A DNA stretch of 64,000 bases from Serripes groenlandicus (Eukaryota; Mollusca; Bivalvia; Cardiida; Cardiidae): NCBI GenBank assembly GCA_031761405.1, contig JASEVX010000005.1, positions 31,421,127 through 31,485,126 of the forward strand, given 5' to 3'. The position numbers were made by a program, and so were the translations under genes. The notes below the pieces were generated by a model, which was not told the origin of the DNA, ran no database searches, and saw only the letters and a program-made list of their open reading frames with translations. Each line of letters begins with the position of its first letter. Positions within the stretch are counted from its first letter, which is position 1. Shown here in pieces: positions 62,968-64,000 of this stretch.

Positions 62968-63359
62968 GTAAGTTTTGTACATGTGCTGGCATGTCCCTTG
63001 TATGTTCTTGCATCTTCATTGCATCATCCTGCAATTATTTTTTTGACATGAAATCATCATGACCGTGTGTCTTTGGTCACTTCATCATATAATTTTGTTT
63101 GTGAGATAAAATTAGATATGAAAATAAATTGTGAAGAGAAAGCATTTCCCGACTGCTATTTCAACACTACTTTTTATGTGTACTTATGGTTACTTTTTTC
63201 CCTAATTGTAACTTAAAATGCATTTCTTTTACATTTTGGATACGCGAGAGCTCTTATAATGTTTCAGTCTTTGCTTGCATGAGATGTAATTTCCACCCAA
63301 CTTGCATCAGTGATATATGCAACAGGGATGGAGTTAGCAAGTTGTGATTCAGGGAAAGA

Positions 63360-63589
63360 TTAACCCTTTCCCTCATATAGACGCTTTCTGACGCCTCTGC
63401 AGCAGACGGCTTTTTAAAAACATAGTGACAAGAGAAGAAATTGCACAAAACGTGCAATTTCTCCTTTTGCCACAATGTTTTCCACTTTTTGTCATAGGTT
63501 ATCCATTCAATTATGGAGATTTTTTATGTTTTGACAAAATACGTTCAAAGTCGTCTGCTGCAGAATTGTCGTATGAGGGAAAGGGTTAA
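63360..63589 (+). mobile_element. TTAA-MITE, subfamily A, full length
   Basis: TTAA-bounded 230 bp near consensus; centre GAAATTGCAC-AAAAC-GTGCAATTTC. Confidence 0.94.
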
Positions 63590-63615
63590 TAGAAGAATAA
63601 TCGAACATGAATGCC

Positions 63616-63847
63616 TATAACCCTTTCCCACCATATACAACAAATCTGCAGCAGACAACTTTGACATTATCAAGTCAAAAATATATGATATCTCTATAAA
63701 TGATGGTACAATATTGAATAGAGTTGAAATCATTTTGGAAAATGGAGAAATTGCTCATCATAAGCAATTTCTCCTTCTGCCAGAAGGATTTAAAAAGTTG
63801 TCTGCTGCAGAGGCACCAGAAAGCATCTATATGTGGGAAAAGGATAA
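63616..63847 (-). mobile_element. TTAA-MITE, subfamily B
   Basis: TATAACCCTTTCCCACCATATAC start; centre GAAATTGCTCATCATAAGCAATTTC; end CTATATGTGGGAAAAGGATAA. Confidence 0.85.
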
Positions 63848-63961
63848 ATAAATAACTATATGCCCTTATAAAGTAAAGATATTTTTTGCCCTCTAATGTT
63901 GTCGACTAAAGATCATCTCTCTATGGAGTTATTCCTTTTAAAAGAAAATAGTGTAAATGGC

Positions 63962-64000
63962 ATTAGCCCTTTCCCACATACATCAAATCTGAAGCAGACG
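63962..64000 (-). mobile_element. TTAA-MITE, cut by the window end
   Basis: Begins TTAGCCCTTTCCCACATAC and continues into a B long arm (TCAAATCTGAAGCAGACG). Confidence 0.75.

Larger units (their letters stand above)
62968..64000 (+). other. CELF intron, continues off the window
   Basis: Begins with gtaagt. Positions 62968-63359 are AT-rich with no recognisable feature; three TTAA-MITEs follow. Confidence 0.7.

Overview
This is AT-rich metazoan nuclear DNA, most likely from a bivalve mollusc. Its only recognisable gene is a CUGBP/ETR-3/Bruno-type RNA-binding protein (CELF1/2-like) on the + strand. The gene spans the whole window and is open at both ends: the first half of RRM1 lies to the left, and the rest of the linker plus RRM3 lie to the right. 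Six exons are supported: 2100-2182, 46594-46643, 51145-51273, 57163-57242, 60333-60505 and 62907-62967. They run in order RRM1 C-terminal half, linker, RRM2 in two exons, divergent linker in two exons. Phases fit from exon to exon, and 83 and 80 nt match exon sizes I recall for vertebrate CELF1/2. Two exons each carry a single-base indel (+1 near 46625, -1 near 60378) that breaks the frame; assembly error is more likely than a dead gene.

Everything else is intron, including one of 44.4 kb, and is dominated by mobile-element remains. The main one is a roughly 230-bp foldback MITE ('TTAA-MITE' here) with ends TTAACCCTTTCCC...GGGAAAGGGTTAA, a TTAA target duplication and a central hairpin (GAAATTGC...GCAATTTC). 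About 90 bounded copies plus some 25 fragments cover around 30% of the window in both orientations. Subfamily A ends in CCCTCATA; subfamily B ends in CCCACATA and is older and more diverged. Strand convention: '+' means the short arm (AGACGC-TTTCTGACGCC side) comes first. The TTAA target and CCC-starting ends suggest a non-autonomous piggyBac-type element; no transposase gene is present.

Other elements: an hAT-like foldback family with a 65-bp near-perfect palindrome (29.7, 32.4, 39.4, 49.7, 51.5, 61.9 and 62.1 kb); three single-copy foldback elements (11.2, 54.4 and 57.3 kb); a Tc1/mariner-like MITE (13.0 kb); tRNA-headed SINEs with three different heads but one shared 3' tail (12.4, 16.1, 19.8, 36.0, 44.3, 47.5, 49.9, 52.1 and 60.5 kb); mollusc-type dispersed repeats with internal tandem arrays (2.3, 3.7, 22.9, 24.2, 40.2, 54.3 and 55.5 kb); and minisatellites at 9.2, 10.8 and 28.9 kb.

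Assembly quality is uneven. A 200-N gap (31406-31605) is followed by a noisy, indel-rich second copy of the 2.6 kb before it, which looks like false duplication with unpolished read sequence. The 44.6-47.2 kb stretch, which holds one frameshifted exon, shows similar single-base insertions.
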